From: Candidatus Peregrinibacteria bacterium CG11_big_fil_rev_8_21_14_0_20_49_14
Lineage (GTDB): Bacteria; Patescibacteriota; Gracilibacteria; Peribacterales; Peribacteraceae
DNA: 64,000 nt
NCBI GenBank assembly: GCA_002787035.1
Contig: PCVP01000010.1
Location: forward strand, 107,637 to 171,636
Direction: 5' to 3'
Position 1 is the first letter of the stretch. Each line of letters begins with the position of its first letter. The translations under genes were made by a program, and so were the position numbers. Positions 1 through 9,200 of this stretch are shown here, one piece after another. Below the pieces are notes generated by a model. That model was not told the origin of the DNA, searched no databases, and was given only the letters and a program-made list of their open reading frames with translations.

Positions 1-7
1 TGCAATT

Positions 8-313
8 CTATCGCAACGTTTTCAGTTCATCCAAAAGCACTGTGTCCCCCTCAAGTTCAGGGAATTGTGCGGTGTAGTCGTCCATGGACGGCTCTTGGCC
101 TTGAGTATAGCGGTGTGAAGCATCACATAGAACGAGCTCACGGAGCAGTACTCTACGATCCAGTATGTCACTCTGCAAAAAGTCCCGTATACGCGGCGAT
201 TCGCCATTCTTATTTTTCCCATCAAACTCTGCAGCAATACGATCAATTTCTCCAAATTGCTCAGGTGTCATACTGTGTACGTCACGCCTATGTTCAGATT
301 CCTTTTTTGCCAT
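8..313 (-). CDS. Small hypothetical protein (101 aa)
   Basis: I do not recognise this protein. It is hydrophilic and charged, with no signal peptide or membrane segment. The C-terminal part has a pattern of the type 'DDYTAQFPELEGD' that loosely resembles the short 'Y..RFPEL' segment found before some bacterial Ser/Thr kinase domains; this is a weak likeness only. The frame stays open back to 397, but I place the start at the ATG at 313 (MAKKES...). A strong extended -10 (TGCTATAAT, minus strand, box at 341-346) lies 27 nt upstream of it, and an AGGAG lies 17 nt upstream. The stop TAG is at 8-10, so the gene is complete although it sits at the window edge. Confidence 0.55.
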   Translation of the reverse strand: MAKKESEHRRDVHSMTPEQFGEIDRIAAEFDGKNKNGESPRIRDFLQSDILDRRVLLRELVLCDASHRYTQGQEPSMDDYTAQFPELEGDTVLLDELKTLR

Positions 314-446
314 GAAGAATATGCAGCAATCTCCTGTGTAATTATAGCAGAAATAGGATTGGAGAGTAATGGCAAGACCGCTGACTATTTGGCACACTAT
401 CGATGTTCAAAAACAATGAAGAAGAAGGAAAACACGTACAATTCAC

Positions 447-476
447 TTGACGCTCTTTACACCCCTCCACTACAGT
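447..476 (+). promoter_or_regulatory. Promoter of the rpsF-rpsR operon
   Basis: TTGACG (447-452) and TACAGT (471-476) are separated by 18 bp, a good sigma-70-type match. Transcription would begin near 483 and leave a leader of about 49 nt before rpsF, unlike most genes here, which appear leaderless. Confidence 0.6.
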
Positions 477-490
477 CGCAGTCCTGATTC

Positions 491-514
491 GCCAACCGCA
501 CTTTCGTGGCTGGC
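491..514 (+). promoter_or_regulatory. Candidate S6:S18 autoregulatory leader hairpin
   Basis: The rpsF leader folds as GCCA / A.C mismatch / CC, a 2-nt bulge, AC, loop TTTC, then GT-GG-TGGC. The 5' arm contains ACCG next to the bulge. In many bacteria the rpsF leader carries a CCG-containing bulged hairpin that mimics the 16S rRNA site of the S6:S18 dimer and gives feedback control. Position, CCG and bulged stem fit that class. The assignment is inference from a hand fold. Confidence 0.45.
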
Positions 515-531
515 TTCTCCCAAGAATCACT

Positions 532-1095
532 ATGCCAATTCTCACGCCATCATCGGAAGACGTTCGCATCTACGAAGTCGCTGTACTCTACCCCTACCCT
601 ATAAACCAGAAGGAGGAGCAGTTGCTTTTAAAGGAGGTGGAACAAGTATTTACGGAGGCGGGTGGCAAGCAAGTGGAAAAGGATGTGTGGGGAAACAGAG
701 GTCTTGCCTACTCAATAGGCGGGCACACCGAAGGAAACTTTGTGATCTACTACTACGAAATGGATCCGAGCAAGATTAAAGAAGTGGATGAAGCGTTGCT
801 TATTATCCCGAATCTGCTCCGCCACCTTATTGTAAAGCCACCGAAGGACTATCAAGTGCTTAAGTACTCCGATCAGTACAGTAAATGGCTGAAGGAACGT
901 GAGACAGAGACACAAAAGCGTGAACGCGAAACGGAAGAAGCTTTGAAAAAGAAAGTGGCAGACCGCGCAAAGCGTCAGGCTAAACGTGCGGAAGAGCAGA
1001 AAAAAGAGACGGAAGAATCCGCAGCGCCTATTGAGAAAAAGAAGCTCACCGCAGAGCTGGATAAGATTATTTCCGATGACGAACTGGATCTCTAA
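532..1095 (+). CDS. rpsF: 30S ribosomal protein S6
   Basis: This is bacterial ribosomal protein bS6, which binds the central domain of 16S rRNA as a heterodimer with S18. Residues about 11-105 (RIYEVAVLYPYP ... GNFVIYYYEMDPSKIKEVDEALLIIPNLLRHLIVK) match the S6 ferredoxin-like fold. The protein has about 187 residues against the usual 95-135. A short N-terminal extension precedes the first strand, and a long, highly charged Lys/Glu/Arg tail from about residue 118 is predicted to be helical or coiled coil. The gene leads a two-gene operon with rpsR, 11 bp downstream. The common partners ssb and rplI are absent. It has its own promoter and a structured leader, and there is no Shine-Dalgarno sequence before the ATG. 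Confidence 0.9.
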   Translation: MPILTPSSEDVRIYEVAVLYPYPINQKEEQLLLKEVEQVFTEAGGKQVEKDVWGNRGLAYSIGGHTEGNFVIYYYEMDPSKIKEVDEALLIIPNLLRHLIVKPPKDYQVLKYSDQYSKWLKERETETQKRERETEEALKKKVADRAKRQAKRAEEQKKETEESAAPIEKKKLTAELDKIISDDELDL

Positions 1096-1106
1096 CCCTC
1101 CTTTCT

Positions 1107-1343
1107 ATGGCTAAAAAGAATCAACAACGCAGAGCAGACCCCGGCCACAAGCAGTGCCCTCTCTGCGAGCACAAAGCAAAGTACATAGATTGGAAGAACT
1201 ACCCCACTCTCAAGCCTTTCGTGGATTACTTTGGCAATATTCGCCAGCGCTACTACACCGGTATGTGCTTAAAGCACCAGAAGATGCTGCGAACGGCGAT
1301 AGAGCGTGCTCGATTTATGGGCGTGCTGGCTTACCGAAAGTAA
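1107..1343 (+). CDS. rpsR: 30S ribosomal protein S18 (zinc-ribbon form)
   Basis: Ribosomal protein bS18, the S6 partner in the 30S platform. The core (IDWKNYPTLKPFVDYFGNIRQRYYTGMCLKHQKMLRTAIERARFMGVLAY) is typical and the length of 78 aa is normal. It carries C17-P-L-C20 and C54-L-K-H57, which look like a metal-binding CxxC...CxxH set, so this is probably the zinc-binding (C+) form of S18. It is co-transcribed with rpsF. The intergenic 11 bp contain CCTCCT rather than GGAGG, so initiation does not use a Shine-Dalgarno site. Its TAA directly abuts the stop codon of the convergent regulator gene, with zero bases between. Confidence 0.92.
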   Translation: MAKKNQQRRADPGHKQCPLCEHKAKYIDWKNYPTLKPFVDYFGNIRQRYYTGMCLKHQKMLRTAIERARFMGVLAYRK

Positions 1344-2141
1344 TTACTGCTTCGCTGTCCGCTTTTGCCCCTTCGTGCCGCGTTTTTTTGAGTTTTCCGT
1401 TTCAGGAAGCAAACTCCACACCATGTTCCACCATGCACGAAATCCATCCGCCAACGTGGGGCTCACCATCACAAAAATAGTCAAATCATCATCCAGTTTT
1501 GCGAGGTTTAATCCGCTGAATGTCACAACGTAATCCCCGAAAATATCGATTGTGGACGTGGTGCTGAACCCTTTGGGTAAAAACTTATACGGTCTGCCAA
1601 CAGCCTGATAGACGTGCTTCAAATGTTCTTCCACTTCAGCATCGAACATATGATAGTACTGCATGTTCTTCTTTTCAGCTTCTGCAAGAAACCACGTAAC
1701 AAAGGGCTCAAGACGCGGATCAAACCAGCCTCCTTTCGCGGCAAAGGAGTACATATCCTCTCCGACCTTTAAGGCTTCACGTAAGTAATTCTTCATTCCC
1801 TCCAAACCCTTGTAAATATACGCACGTTGCGACACACGATGGTTGCTATACACAGACTGCAGGTGCGGCAGTGCAAGCTGCAAAATACGCTCCTTCTCCC
1901 GCAGTAACTCCACCAGTTTTCCGGGGTCTACGGCCTCATATATCGTTTCCCCTTCACTGAATACTTCATACACCAGTCCTTTTTCCACCAATCTGTTCAG
2001 TGTGTCGTACGCATTGCGACGATGCACTTTTGAACGTAGTGCAATAGTGCTCGTACCCGAACCGCCAAACGTCACAAGTGCCTCGTAAATCTTTGCCTCA
2101 TTGGGACTCATGCCCAAATTTTGGAGTACTTCCTGATACAT
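1344..2141 (-). CDS. TrmB-family transcriptional regulator
   Basis: The protein has an N-terminal TrmB-type winged helix (residues about 1-70: LQNLGMSPNEAKIYEALVTFGGSGTSTIALRSKVHRRNAYDTLNRLVEKGLVYEV) followed by a C-terminal effector-type domain (about 100-250), as in sugar-sensing TrmB/TrmBL regulators. The last 15 residues are basic and disordered. A perfect TATACT ends 6 nt before the ATG, so the mRNA is probably leaderless. Two near-identical palindromes lie just upstream (2161-2197) and would overlap its own -35 region, which suggests autoregulation. The symporter gene reads away on the other side of the same operators, so it is the likely target. The ligand is unknown. Confidence 0.8.
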   Translation of the reverse strand: MYQEVLQNLGMSPNEAKIYEALVTFGGSGTSTIALRSKVHRRNAYDTLNRLVEKGLVYEVFSEGETIYEAVDPGKLVELLREKERILQLALPHLQSVYSNHRVSQRAYIYKGLEGMKNYLREALKVGEDMYSFAAKGGWFDPRLEPFVTWFLAEAEKKNMQYYHMFDAEVEEHLKHVYQAVGRPYKFLPKGFSTTSTIDIFGDYVVTFSGLNLAKLDDDLTIFVMVSPTLADGFRAWWNMVWSLLPETENSKKRGTKGQKRTAKQ

Positions 2142-2160
2142 AGGAGGAGTATATCAAATT

Positions 2161-2197
2161 GTGGTGATTAATACCACCCTGTGGTGATATTTACCAC
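2161..2197. promoter_or_regulatory. Tandem palindromic operators between trmB-like gene and symporter
   Basis: Two 17-bp sites, GTGGTGATTAATACCAC (2161-2177) and GTGGTGATATTTACCAC (2181-2197), are identical at 15 of 17 positions. Each has GTGGT/ACCAC arms. Their centres are 20 bp apart, close to two helical turns, so two dimers could sit on the same DNA face. The first lies about 20-36 bp upstream of the regulator start. The second is centred about 62 bp upstream of the symporter start. Confidence 0.75.
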
Positions 2198-2217
2198 TCA
2201 TATAACTTTCGTAAGAA

Positions 2218-2247
2218 TTGACGCGTTCTATTTTCATTTCCTAATAA
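2218..2247 (+). promoter_or_regulatory. Probable symporter promoter
   Basis: TTGACG (2218-2223), 18 bp, then TAATAA (2242-2247), with the ATG at 2251. The -10 is almost adjacent to the start codon, so the transcript would begin at or within a few bases of the ATG. Confidence 0.45.
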
Positions 2248-2250
2248 TAT

Positions 2251-3711
2251 ATGAACGCGCTCCTCCCTCCGTCACAGGCATTCGGTTTGCTTGCCGGTTT
2301 CGCCGCAGTCATGATTGTGCTGGTCATCTTTCTGGATACACGAAGGCAAGGCAGCCAAACGCGTGAGCATTTTCTCGTTGCAAACCGAAACGTGCGCTGG
2401 TGGCACGGGTCTCTTAGTATCGCAGTGAGTTGGGTGTGGGCACCTGCCATCTTTATTACGGCACTCCAGTCATACACAAAGGGAATTGCGGGAGCATTTT
2501 GGTTTATCGCCCCAAATATTCTCTGCTTCTTTCTGTTTGCACCTCTGGCTCTCAGATTACGCACATTGGTACCGAACGGATACACCATGCCGGAATTTAT
2601 AATCACACGTTATAAAGGCAGTAAATACGCGCATATTGCATTTCTCTTGGTATTCTTCGGGTATCAAATCGGAGCGCTCATTATTAATGCGCTGGCAGGA
2701 GGAACATTACTTGCCGTTCTCACAGGCGTGAATTTTCATCTCTGTGTCGTAGCGATGTCTGTAACAGCACTTATCTATTCGCTTATTAGCGGCATGGAAG
2801 CATCTGTCATTACGGATGTGATTCAAATGCTTATGATTCTTCTCATCGGATTCATTCTCGTACCGTTCGTACTGGTCGAAGCAGGAGGAATGCAGGCTGT
2901 CCTTGGTGGCTTAGGTGGTGTATCGGGTGAATTTGGAAATATACTGCACCCGGGAATCGCCTTTGCATTCGGCATTCCCATGACGCTCGGGCTGCTTTCG
3001 GGACCCATAGGTGACCAAATGTTTTTTCAGCGCGCATACGCCGTACGAGCACATCATATAATTCGAACGTTCGTCATAGGAGGTCTTCTGTTTGGTATCG
3101 TGCCAATTTTATTGAGCTTGCTCGGATTTGTAGCTGCAAATCCTGCATTTGGAATAGATGTTGCAGATCCTCAAATGGTAAGCCCGATAGTCATAGCGTA
3201 CTTCTTGCCACAGTGGGCATTGCTATTGTTCACTCTGATGGCGTTTGCAGGTCTTGCATCCACCATAGACAGTGCGTATGTCGCTCTTAGTTCTCTGGGT
3301 GCCATAGATATCTATAAGCACTACGTACATCCGAACCCGAGTGATACGCAGATTTTGAAAGCATCGCGCATTACCATGATTGCAATGGCTGTCGTGGGTA
3401 CGGGCATCGCTCTGCTTAGGCCACAACTTCTGTGGGTATTTTTGATATACGGAGCACTGGCTTCCGCAGGATTCTTTCCGACTATTCTCAGTCTTTGCTG
3501 GAATCGTATTACGGCAAATGGTGCTGCCACCGCCGTGGTGGCATCGCTTCTGGTTGGTACTCCTCTCTCATTCTATGCCAATATTACCGGCAATGAAACA
3601 TTGGTAGTCATAGCCGCGATTGCCAGTATTGCAATCGGAGGAGTTATTCTTCTGGTAAACGGCATAATGAACAAAGAACCTACTGTCGACTTCGCTCATA
3701 TGGAACATTGA
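2251..3711 (+). CDS. Sodium:solute symporter family protein
   Basis: Integral membrane transporter of the SSS family (LeuT-like fold), which couples Na+ influx to uptake of a small solute. The 486 residues form about 13 hydrophobic segments. Family-like stretches include the N-terminal 'REHFLVANRNVRWWHGSLSI', 'GYTMPEFIITRYKG', 'SLISGMEASVITDVIQMLMIL' and 'GLASTIDSAYVALSSLGAIDIY', which matches the conserved SSS region near the second half of the core. The substrate cannot be read from sequence; sugar, urea, proline or pantothenate-type solutes are all possible. It is divergent from the TrmB-type regulator and shares its double operator, so substrate-responsive control is likely (inference). 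Confidence 0.8.
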   Translation: MNALLPPSQAFGLLAGFAAVMIVLVIFLDTRRQGSQTREHFLVANRNVRWWHGSLSIAVSWVWAPAIFITALQSYTKGIAGAFWFIAPNILCFFLFAPLALRLRTLVPNGYTMPEFIITRYKGSKYAHIAFLLVFFGYQIGALIINALAGGTLLAVLTGVNFHLCVVAMSVTALIYSLISGMEASVITDVIQMLMILLIGFILVPFVLVEAGGMQAVLGGLGGVSGEFGNILHPGIAFAFGIPMTLGLLSGPIGDQMFFQRAYAVRAHHIIRTFVIGGLLFGIVPILLSLLGFVAANPAFGIDVADPQMVSPIVIAYFLPQWALLLFTLMAFAGLASTIDSAYVALSSLGAIDIYKHYVHPNPSDTQILKASRITMIAMAVVGTGIALLRPQLLWVFLIYGALASAGFFPTILSLCWNRITANGAATAVVASLLVGTPLSFYANITGNETLVVIAAIASIAIGGVILLVNGIMNKEPTVDFAHMEH

Positions 3712-3751
3712 TCTGTTAAAACGTGCATACCTTTCTCTATGATACATGCAT

Positions 3752-5434
3752 ATGAAAAAGGTTTGCGCTCTCTGTGAAAAGGCATTCGATATTTCCGAGA
3801 AAGATCTCGCTTTCTACGACCATATTTCTCCCGTAATCGGTGGCAAAAAGCAACGCATTCCCCCGCCGACTCTCTGTGCGGATTGCAGGAATCAGCGCCG
3901 AATGGCTTGGCGAAATGACAGATCTTTCTTTAAGAGAACATGTGATAAAACAGGAGAAACAATTATTTCTCTCTATCCCGAAAAAACACCGTTCCCCGTA
4001 TTCAAAAGTGATGCGTGGTGGAGCGATGCATGGGATCCCATGGAGTACGGGCAAGAAATTCAGTGGAGCAAATCGTTCTTTCAACAATGGCAAGAATTGC
4101 TGCATCGTGTTCCTCGGCGCAGTTTGGATCTCGTTAATTGTGAAAACAGCGACTACTGTAATTACTGCGGAGACGACAAAGATTGTTATTTGGATATCGC
4201 CGGAGAAGGTAACCAAGACTGTTATTACAATCTGTTCACCAAGTTTTCAAAAGACTGCATGGATTGTACGTTCACTTACAACTCCACGCTCTGTTACGAG
4301 TGCATACAGTGCTACGACTCCTACAACTGCTCATATTCTCAGTACCTCGAAAACTGCGGCGATTGTATGTTTTGCTACGACTTAAAAGGATGCACCGATT
4401 GCATGCTGTCCATTAATCTTCGCAATAAGAAGTACTGTTTTCAAAATGAGCAACTTACGAAAGAGGAATATAAAAAACGAGTACTGGCATTGCAACTCGG
4501 CTCTCATACGGCAGTGAAGCGCACCGAAAACCTCTGGAATACGGTACGAATACAAAAGGGAATCTATCGTGATATGTATATGCTCAACTGCGAAAACTGT
4601 TCGGGGAATAATATAAAAAACTCACAAAATACTTTCAATGCGTGGAATGCAAGCAATTGCCAAGACTGTAAGTATTTGTATGACGTATTGGATGCAAAAG
4701 ACTGCTACGACTTAAACTACAGTCTCTACAATCCGCAAGCGAGCTACGAGCTTATTTCGACTCTTCAGCTGACCTTCAGTGCTTTTTCCATGGCAACGCA
4801 CTTCAGCAGTAACGTATTCTACTGCGATTTGTGTGAAAACTCATCCGATCTTTTTGGGTGCATAGGGCTCAATCATAAGCAGTACTGCATATTCAATAAG
4901 CAGTACACCAAGGAGGAGTACGAAGAGGTACTCCCGAAGCTGATACGACACATGCAAGAAAATCACGAATGGGGAGAGTTTTTCCCTGCAGGCATCAGTC
5001 CTCATGGCTACAATGAAACAGTGGCATACGAGTACATGCCTCTTACAAAAGAGGAGGCACTGCATAAAGGATTCGTGTGGAATGATCAGAAAAAAGAGCA
5101 ACCGACAGTTGAGAAAATTATAGATGCCACAAATCTTCCGGAGAACATATGCGATATACCCGACGACGTTCTGAACTGGGCTATTCGCTGCGAAACAACA
5201 GGCATGCCCTTTAAAATCATCCGAAAAGAGTTGGAATTCTACCGCGAACACACTATTGCGCTGCCGCGTATCTGCCCTCGTCAAAGGCATGACAACCGTA
5301 ATGCACTTCGCAATCCGCGAATATTGTGGGAGCGGAAATGCGACGCAACGGGAGAGAGCATTCACACAAGTTATGCTCCTTCTCGTCCCGAACACGTGTA
5401 CTGTGAAAAAGCGTATCTGGAAGCAGTAAAATAA
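3752..5434 (+). CDS. Large cysteine-rich zinc-ribbon-repeat protein typical of CPR genomes
   Basis: About 560 residues with more than 40 cysteines. The N-terminus has a treble-clef/zinc-ribbon-like block (C..C at the start, then PPPTLCADCRNQRRMAWRNDRSFFKRTCDKTG) and 'WWSDAWDPMEYGQEI'. A central region of roughly residues 130-230 and 270-320 repeats CxDC, CYxC and DCY motifs every 10-15 residues. The C-terminal part repeats a 'C.TTG.PFKI' / 'CDATGESIHTSY' pair. Related proteins recur in CPR genomes under uninformative names; no function is established to my knowledge. Multiple metal sites are probable. There is no signal peptide. Of two ATGs (3746, 3752) I choose 3752, because TATGAT (3738-3743) ends 8 nt before it and because the protein then begins MKKVCALCEKAF like its relatives. 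Confidence 0.7.
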   Translation: MKKVCALCEKAFDISEKDLAFYDHISPVIGGKKQRIPPPTLCADCRNQRRMAWRNDRSFFKRTCDKTGETIISLYPEKTPFPVFKSDAWWSDAWDPMEYGQEIQWSKSFFQQWQELLHRVPRRSLDLVNCENSDYCNYCGDDKDCYLDIAGEGNQDCYYNLFTKFSKDCMDCTFTYNSTLCYECIQCYDSYNCSYSQYLENCGDCMFCYDLKGCTDCMLSINLRNKKYCFQNEQLTKEEYKKRVLALQLGSHTAVKRTENLWNTVRIQKGIYRDMYMLNCENCSGNNIKNSQNTFNAWNASNCQDCKYLYDVLDAKDCYDLNYSLYNPQASYELISTLQLTFSAFSMATHFSSNVFYCDLCENSSDLFGCIGLNHKQYCIFNKQYTKEEYEEVLPKLIRHMQENHEWGEFFPAGISPHGYNETVAYEYMPLTKEEALHKGFVWNDQKKEQPTVEKIIDATNLPENICDIPDDVLNWAIRCETTGMPFKIIRKELEFYREHTIALPRICPRQRHDNRNALRNPRILWERKCDATGESIHTSYAPSRPEHVYCEKAYLEAVK

Positions 5435-5481
5435 TATGCTTCCATTTGCGTTCTCAGTGGTGCGTAACGCATAATTTTACC

Positions 5482-6228
5482 ATGTCAGGTCACAGTAAAT
5501 GGGCGAGCATAAAACATAAAAAAGGCGCTGCCGACGCCAAGCGCGGCAAGGTCTTCACGCGACACGCCAAGCTCATAGAAATTGCCGCACGCGAAGGAGG
5601 AAGCGGAGACCCGGATATGAACCCGTCTCTCAAGACCGCTATAGAGAACGCCAAAGCGGATAACGTGCCCAACGCCAACATAGACAGGGCGATAAAGAAA
5701 GGCTCGGGAGAGCTGAAAGGAGAAGCAACAGCCGCAGTCATCTACGAAGCATACGCACCGGGAGGAACGGCGTGCATTATTGAGTGTCTGACAGACAATA
5801 AGAACCGTACGCTCAGTAACGTTCGATGCACCATAGAGAAACGCGGCGGCAAATGGGCCGAAAGCGGCTCTGTGATGTACATGTTCGACCGCAAAGGCGT
5901 CATTATTGCCAAGGGGGAGTTATCGGATGAAGCAGAACTCAGTCTGATAGACGCAGGTGCGGAAGATCTGGAAAAGACCGACGGTATTATTTCCGTCACC
6001 ACAGATGCCTCCGCATGGAACAAGGTTCGCGACGCGTTGAGGCAAGCGGGCTGTGACATACGGGAAGCAGGTTTAAAGTATGTGGCAAAGCAAGATGTGC
6101 CCGTGGAAGATACCGAAACGGCACGAAAACTTATGGCATTCATAGAAGCCATAGAAGAAGACGATGACGTCTCGGAAGTACACACCAACGCAGATATCGT
6201 AGACAGCGTTGCTGCAACATTGACCTAG
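5482..6228 (+). CDS. yebC: YebC/PmpR family regulatory protein
   Basis: TACO1/YebC family protein, which acts on transcription or, as shown for some members, helps translation through polyproline stretches. It begins with the diagnostic MSGHSKWASIKHKKGAADAKRGKVFTRHAKLI, continues with GGSGDPDMNPSLKTAIENAKADNVPNANIDRAIKKG, and has about 248 residues, the normal size. The ATG at 5482 is preceded by CATAAT (5470-5475) and a 6-nt gap, giving a probable leaderless mRNA; an upstream in-frame ATG at 5446 is rejected. The stop TAG interlocks with the convergent PBP stop in CTAG (6225-6228). Confidence 0.93.
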   Translation: MSGHSKWASIKHKKGAADAKRGKVFTRHAKLIEIAAREGGSGDPDMNPSLKTAIENAKADNVPNANIDRAIKKGSGELKGEATAAVIYEAYAPGGTACIIECLTDNKNRTLSNVRCTIEKRGGKWAESGSVMYMFDRKGVIIAKGELSDEAELSLIDAGAEDLEKTDGIISVTTDASAWNKVRDALRQAGCDIREAGLKYVAKQDVPVEDTETARKLMAFIEAIEEDDDVSEVHTNADIVDSVAATLT

Positions 6229-9200
6229 CGCACCTCAAACACACCGACTGCGTCCCACTCTTTCTCCGTTCCGTCGGGGTTTTCGGAGACCAGAAGAATA
6301 CTGAAGTACCCGGGAGCATGCGCTTTCCATGGTCGCACGAATGTGCCGGCACCGTCTGAAATATCCAGAAGCAGTGCTTCGTCCTGACCCTTATCGCTCC
6401 GTACAATCACTTTGAGGTTAGCGGGGCTGAGCAAATCCACCGGTGGGGTGAATACGCGAATATCCACAATGTCTCCCACCTGAATAAGCTCCATGGATCG
6501 CGGCGGTGAGAGAAGCACCGGCTCGGTGGAACCTCCTTCGTCTCCCACTACGATTCGAATTTCATCCGTCGCGATGTTCTTCGCCATATCTTCCGCCTCC
6601 GCACGAAGAATATGCACGCCGGGTGCGGCTTTCAGTGTGTACGAAAATTCGTAAGGCACACTCGGCTTGGTGGTAAGAAGTACATCATCGAGATAGAACT
6701 GTACGTATTTTATGGCACCGTTTACATCCCGTGCGTCCGCCTGAACAGTGATTTCCGCACCCTCGGGAACCGAAATGCCATCTCGAGGAGCGGTAATATT
6801 TACGGCCGGCCCCATGCTATCTTCATCGAAACGGAAATGAACCGTATCTTTCACGGTGTTAAAGTATTCATCGGTCAATGTCACGCTGAACTCATGCATG
6901 CCGGACTCCTTGATGCTCCGTGGCATACGCATGGCAGATTCGAAGAACGGAGCATCTGTCTCCTGACGAATGCGTTTTCCATCCACGTGGTACAGCACTT
7001 CCGAAATACCGGAACCGACCTCGTAACGAACCCGAGGCTTAAACGAAGGGTACGTTGCCGTTCCTCCTTCCGGAGGGAACAGAATGGACACTTCGGGCTT
7101 CTGTGCGCGTCCGGGAGTAAGAGAAATATCGCATACTTCCGTCGGTGCCACAGGCAGAGGAATAATTGCTCCCGAGTGATTCGGCGAGGCGTACCACAGC
7201 TCCATTTGACCCTTCACCCACTTCTGTACTCCCTCCTCCCAATCCGGCCACCGTCCGGGCATAATGCTGGTTGCTACCAGGAAGCTGCCGCTCTCCTGCG
7301 CCTCTTTCGGACAGCTGTCGGACGCAAGAAGTCGTGTGACCTTATCGATAGTGAGCTGTTTACACGCAGGATCTTGCAACTTCGGTGAATTCTCTCGCAA
7401 AAATACGTCCGATCTCCGGGAGTTAACAGGCGTACATTCCGTGGGGAACTGCCCTGAAAGCAGCGAAATCTGAGGGCGCACTATGTCGTCGGGTACGGTA
7501 AATTTTGTTTTGGGGGACTGAATTTTTCTGTGTGCACGCACCATGAAATCTTTCCAAACAGGACTGGCCGTATTTAAACCTCCTCCCCTGTCGAACATGG
7601 CACTGCTGTCTGCGTTGCCTGCCCATACGCCCGTCACCAACTCGGGTGTGTATCCCAAGAGCCACGCGTTATCCGGCTTGAGGAGCTTGCAGTTACCGCT
7701 CTTTTCATCGCGCTCCAAGCACTTGTTACTCGTGCCTGTCTTTGCAGCCGTTTCGTAACCGGGAACAGTGAGCTGAGATTTCCAGTACGCCTCGGGGCGT
7801 GCCTGCTCGTCACTGAGAATGGAAGTGATTTGATATGCGATACGAGGATCCAGCACTTCTTTTTTCTCCTGCTGAGATTCAAAAAGCAGATTTCCGTGTT
7901 TATCGGTAATTTTATGAATCGCAATCAGTGGCTTGTACACACCTGCACCCGCAAACGTGGAAAATGCCTGCACCATTTCATAGAGAGGTGTTTCTGCGGC
8001 ACCGAGTGCCAACGGCCAGCCGTAATCAAAGCCATCTGCTCGTTCGTTCGCCAGTTCCTGACGACGACGGTGAGGAGTATCTGCTCCCATATTGCTCACC
8101 AGAGCAAGAATGCTTTCTTCACCTCCTCCCAAGAAGAATGCTTTTGCTGCAGGAATATTGCGGGAAGCACCGAGCGCGTAGCGAATGGTAAGCGGACCCA
8201 TAAACTTCCCGTCGAAGTTCTGCGGCTCATCGTCTCCTATTTTGGTCGGGACATCGTACAGAACGGTTGCAGGAGTGTATCCGCGAAGGAATGCAGCTGC
8301 ATACACGAAGGGCTTAAAGCTGGAACCCGGCTGCCTTGGAGCATGCACCATATCTATTTTTCCACCGTGTTCCGTGTCGCCGTAGTCCATGTTTCCCACG
8401 TACGTGAGAATTTCTCTGGTATCGACATCCACCGAAACCATCGCAAGATTTTGCGCTCCGAAACGGTTCAAAATATCTTCCCTGTGGAATGCGACAACCT
8501 CCTCCGCTATTTGCTGTAACTCCCAATCCAATGTTGTTTCTATGCGTAAACCACCTTGTTCCAACAATCCTTCCTCCGAGGTTCCCGCAAACATATTCTC
8601 CACCTGATCTCTCACCCAAAGCACGAAATGTGGCGCACGAATATCTTCTCTGGATGGTTGGAACGTCATACTTTCCAATGTCTCCAGCGCCACCAGGTGC
8701 TCCTGTTCCGTAATCAGGCCCTGCTCCTGCATGTTCTGCAACACCTGGTCCGTTCGTCCTCCGACATACACGGTTGTGGCACCCGAACCTATAACCGCAC
8801 CGAGCAGTCCTATGCTGACATCGTTGTCGTCTATCTCGCTCGCTTTCGTAATACGACCTGCCAATACGTCCTCTTGTACCTGCTCGCTCACACGAGTGTG
8901 TACATGGGTACCATACGGACTGTAATAGGTCGGACGCTGCGGCAATGACGCCAAAACGGCGGCCTGCCCGAGCGTCAGCTCTTCCGCTGAAATTCCGAAA
9001 TACGCCTTGCTTGCCTGTTCCACACCATAGGCATTGCTGCCGAATGGAATCCAGTTGAGGTACAACTCCAAAAGTTCGTCCTTCGTGAAACGACGTTCCA
9101 TCTGGCACCCCAACATAAATTCTTTCAGCTTCCTGCTGTACACATTTTCATTCTGTAAATTCAAGGCGTTCCGTGCGAGCTGACGTGTAAGCGTGGAACC

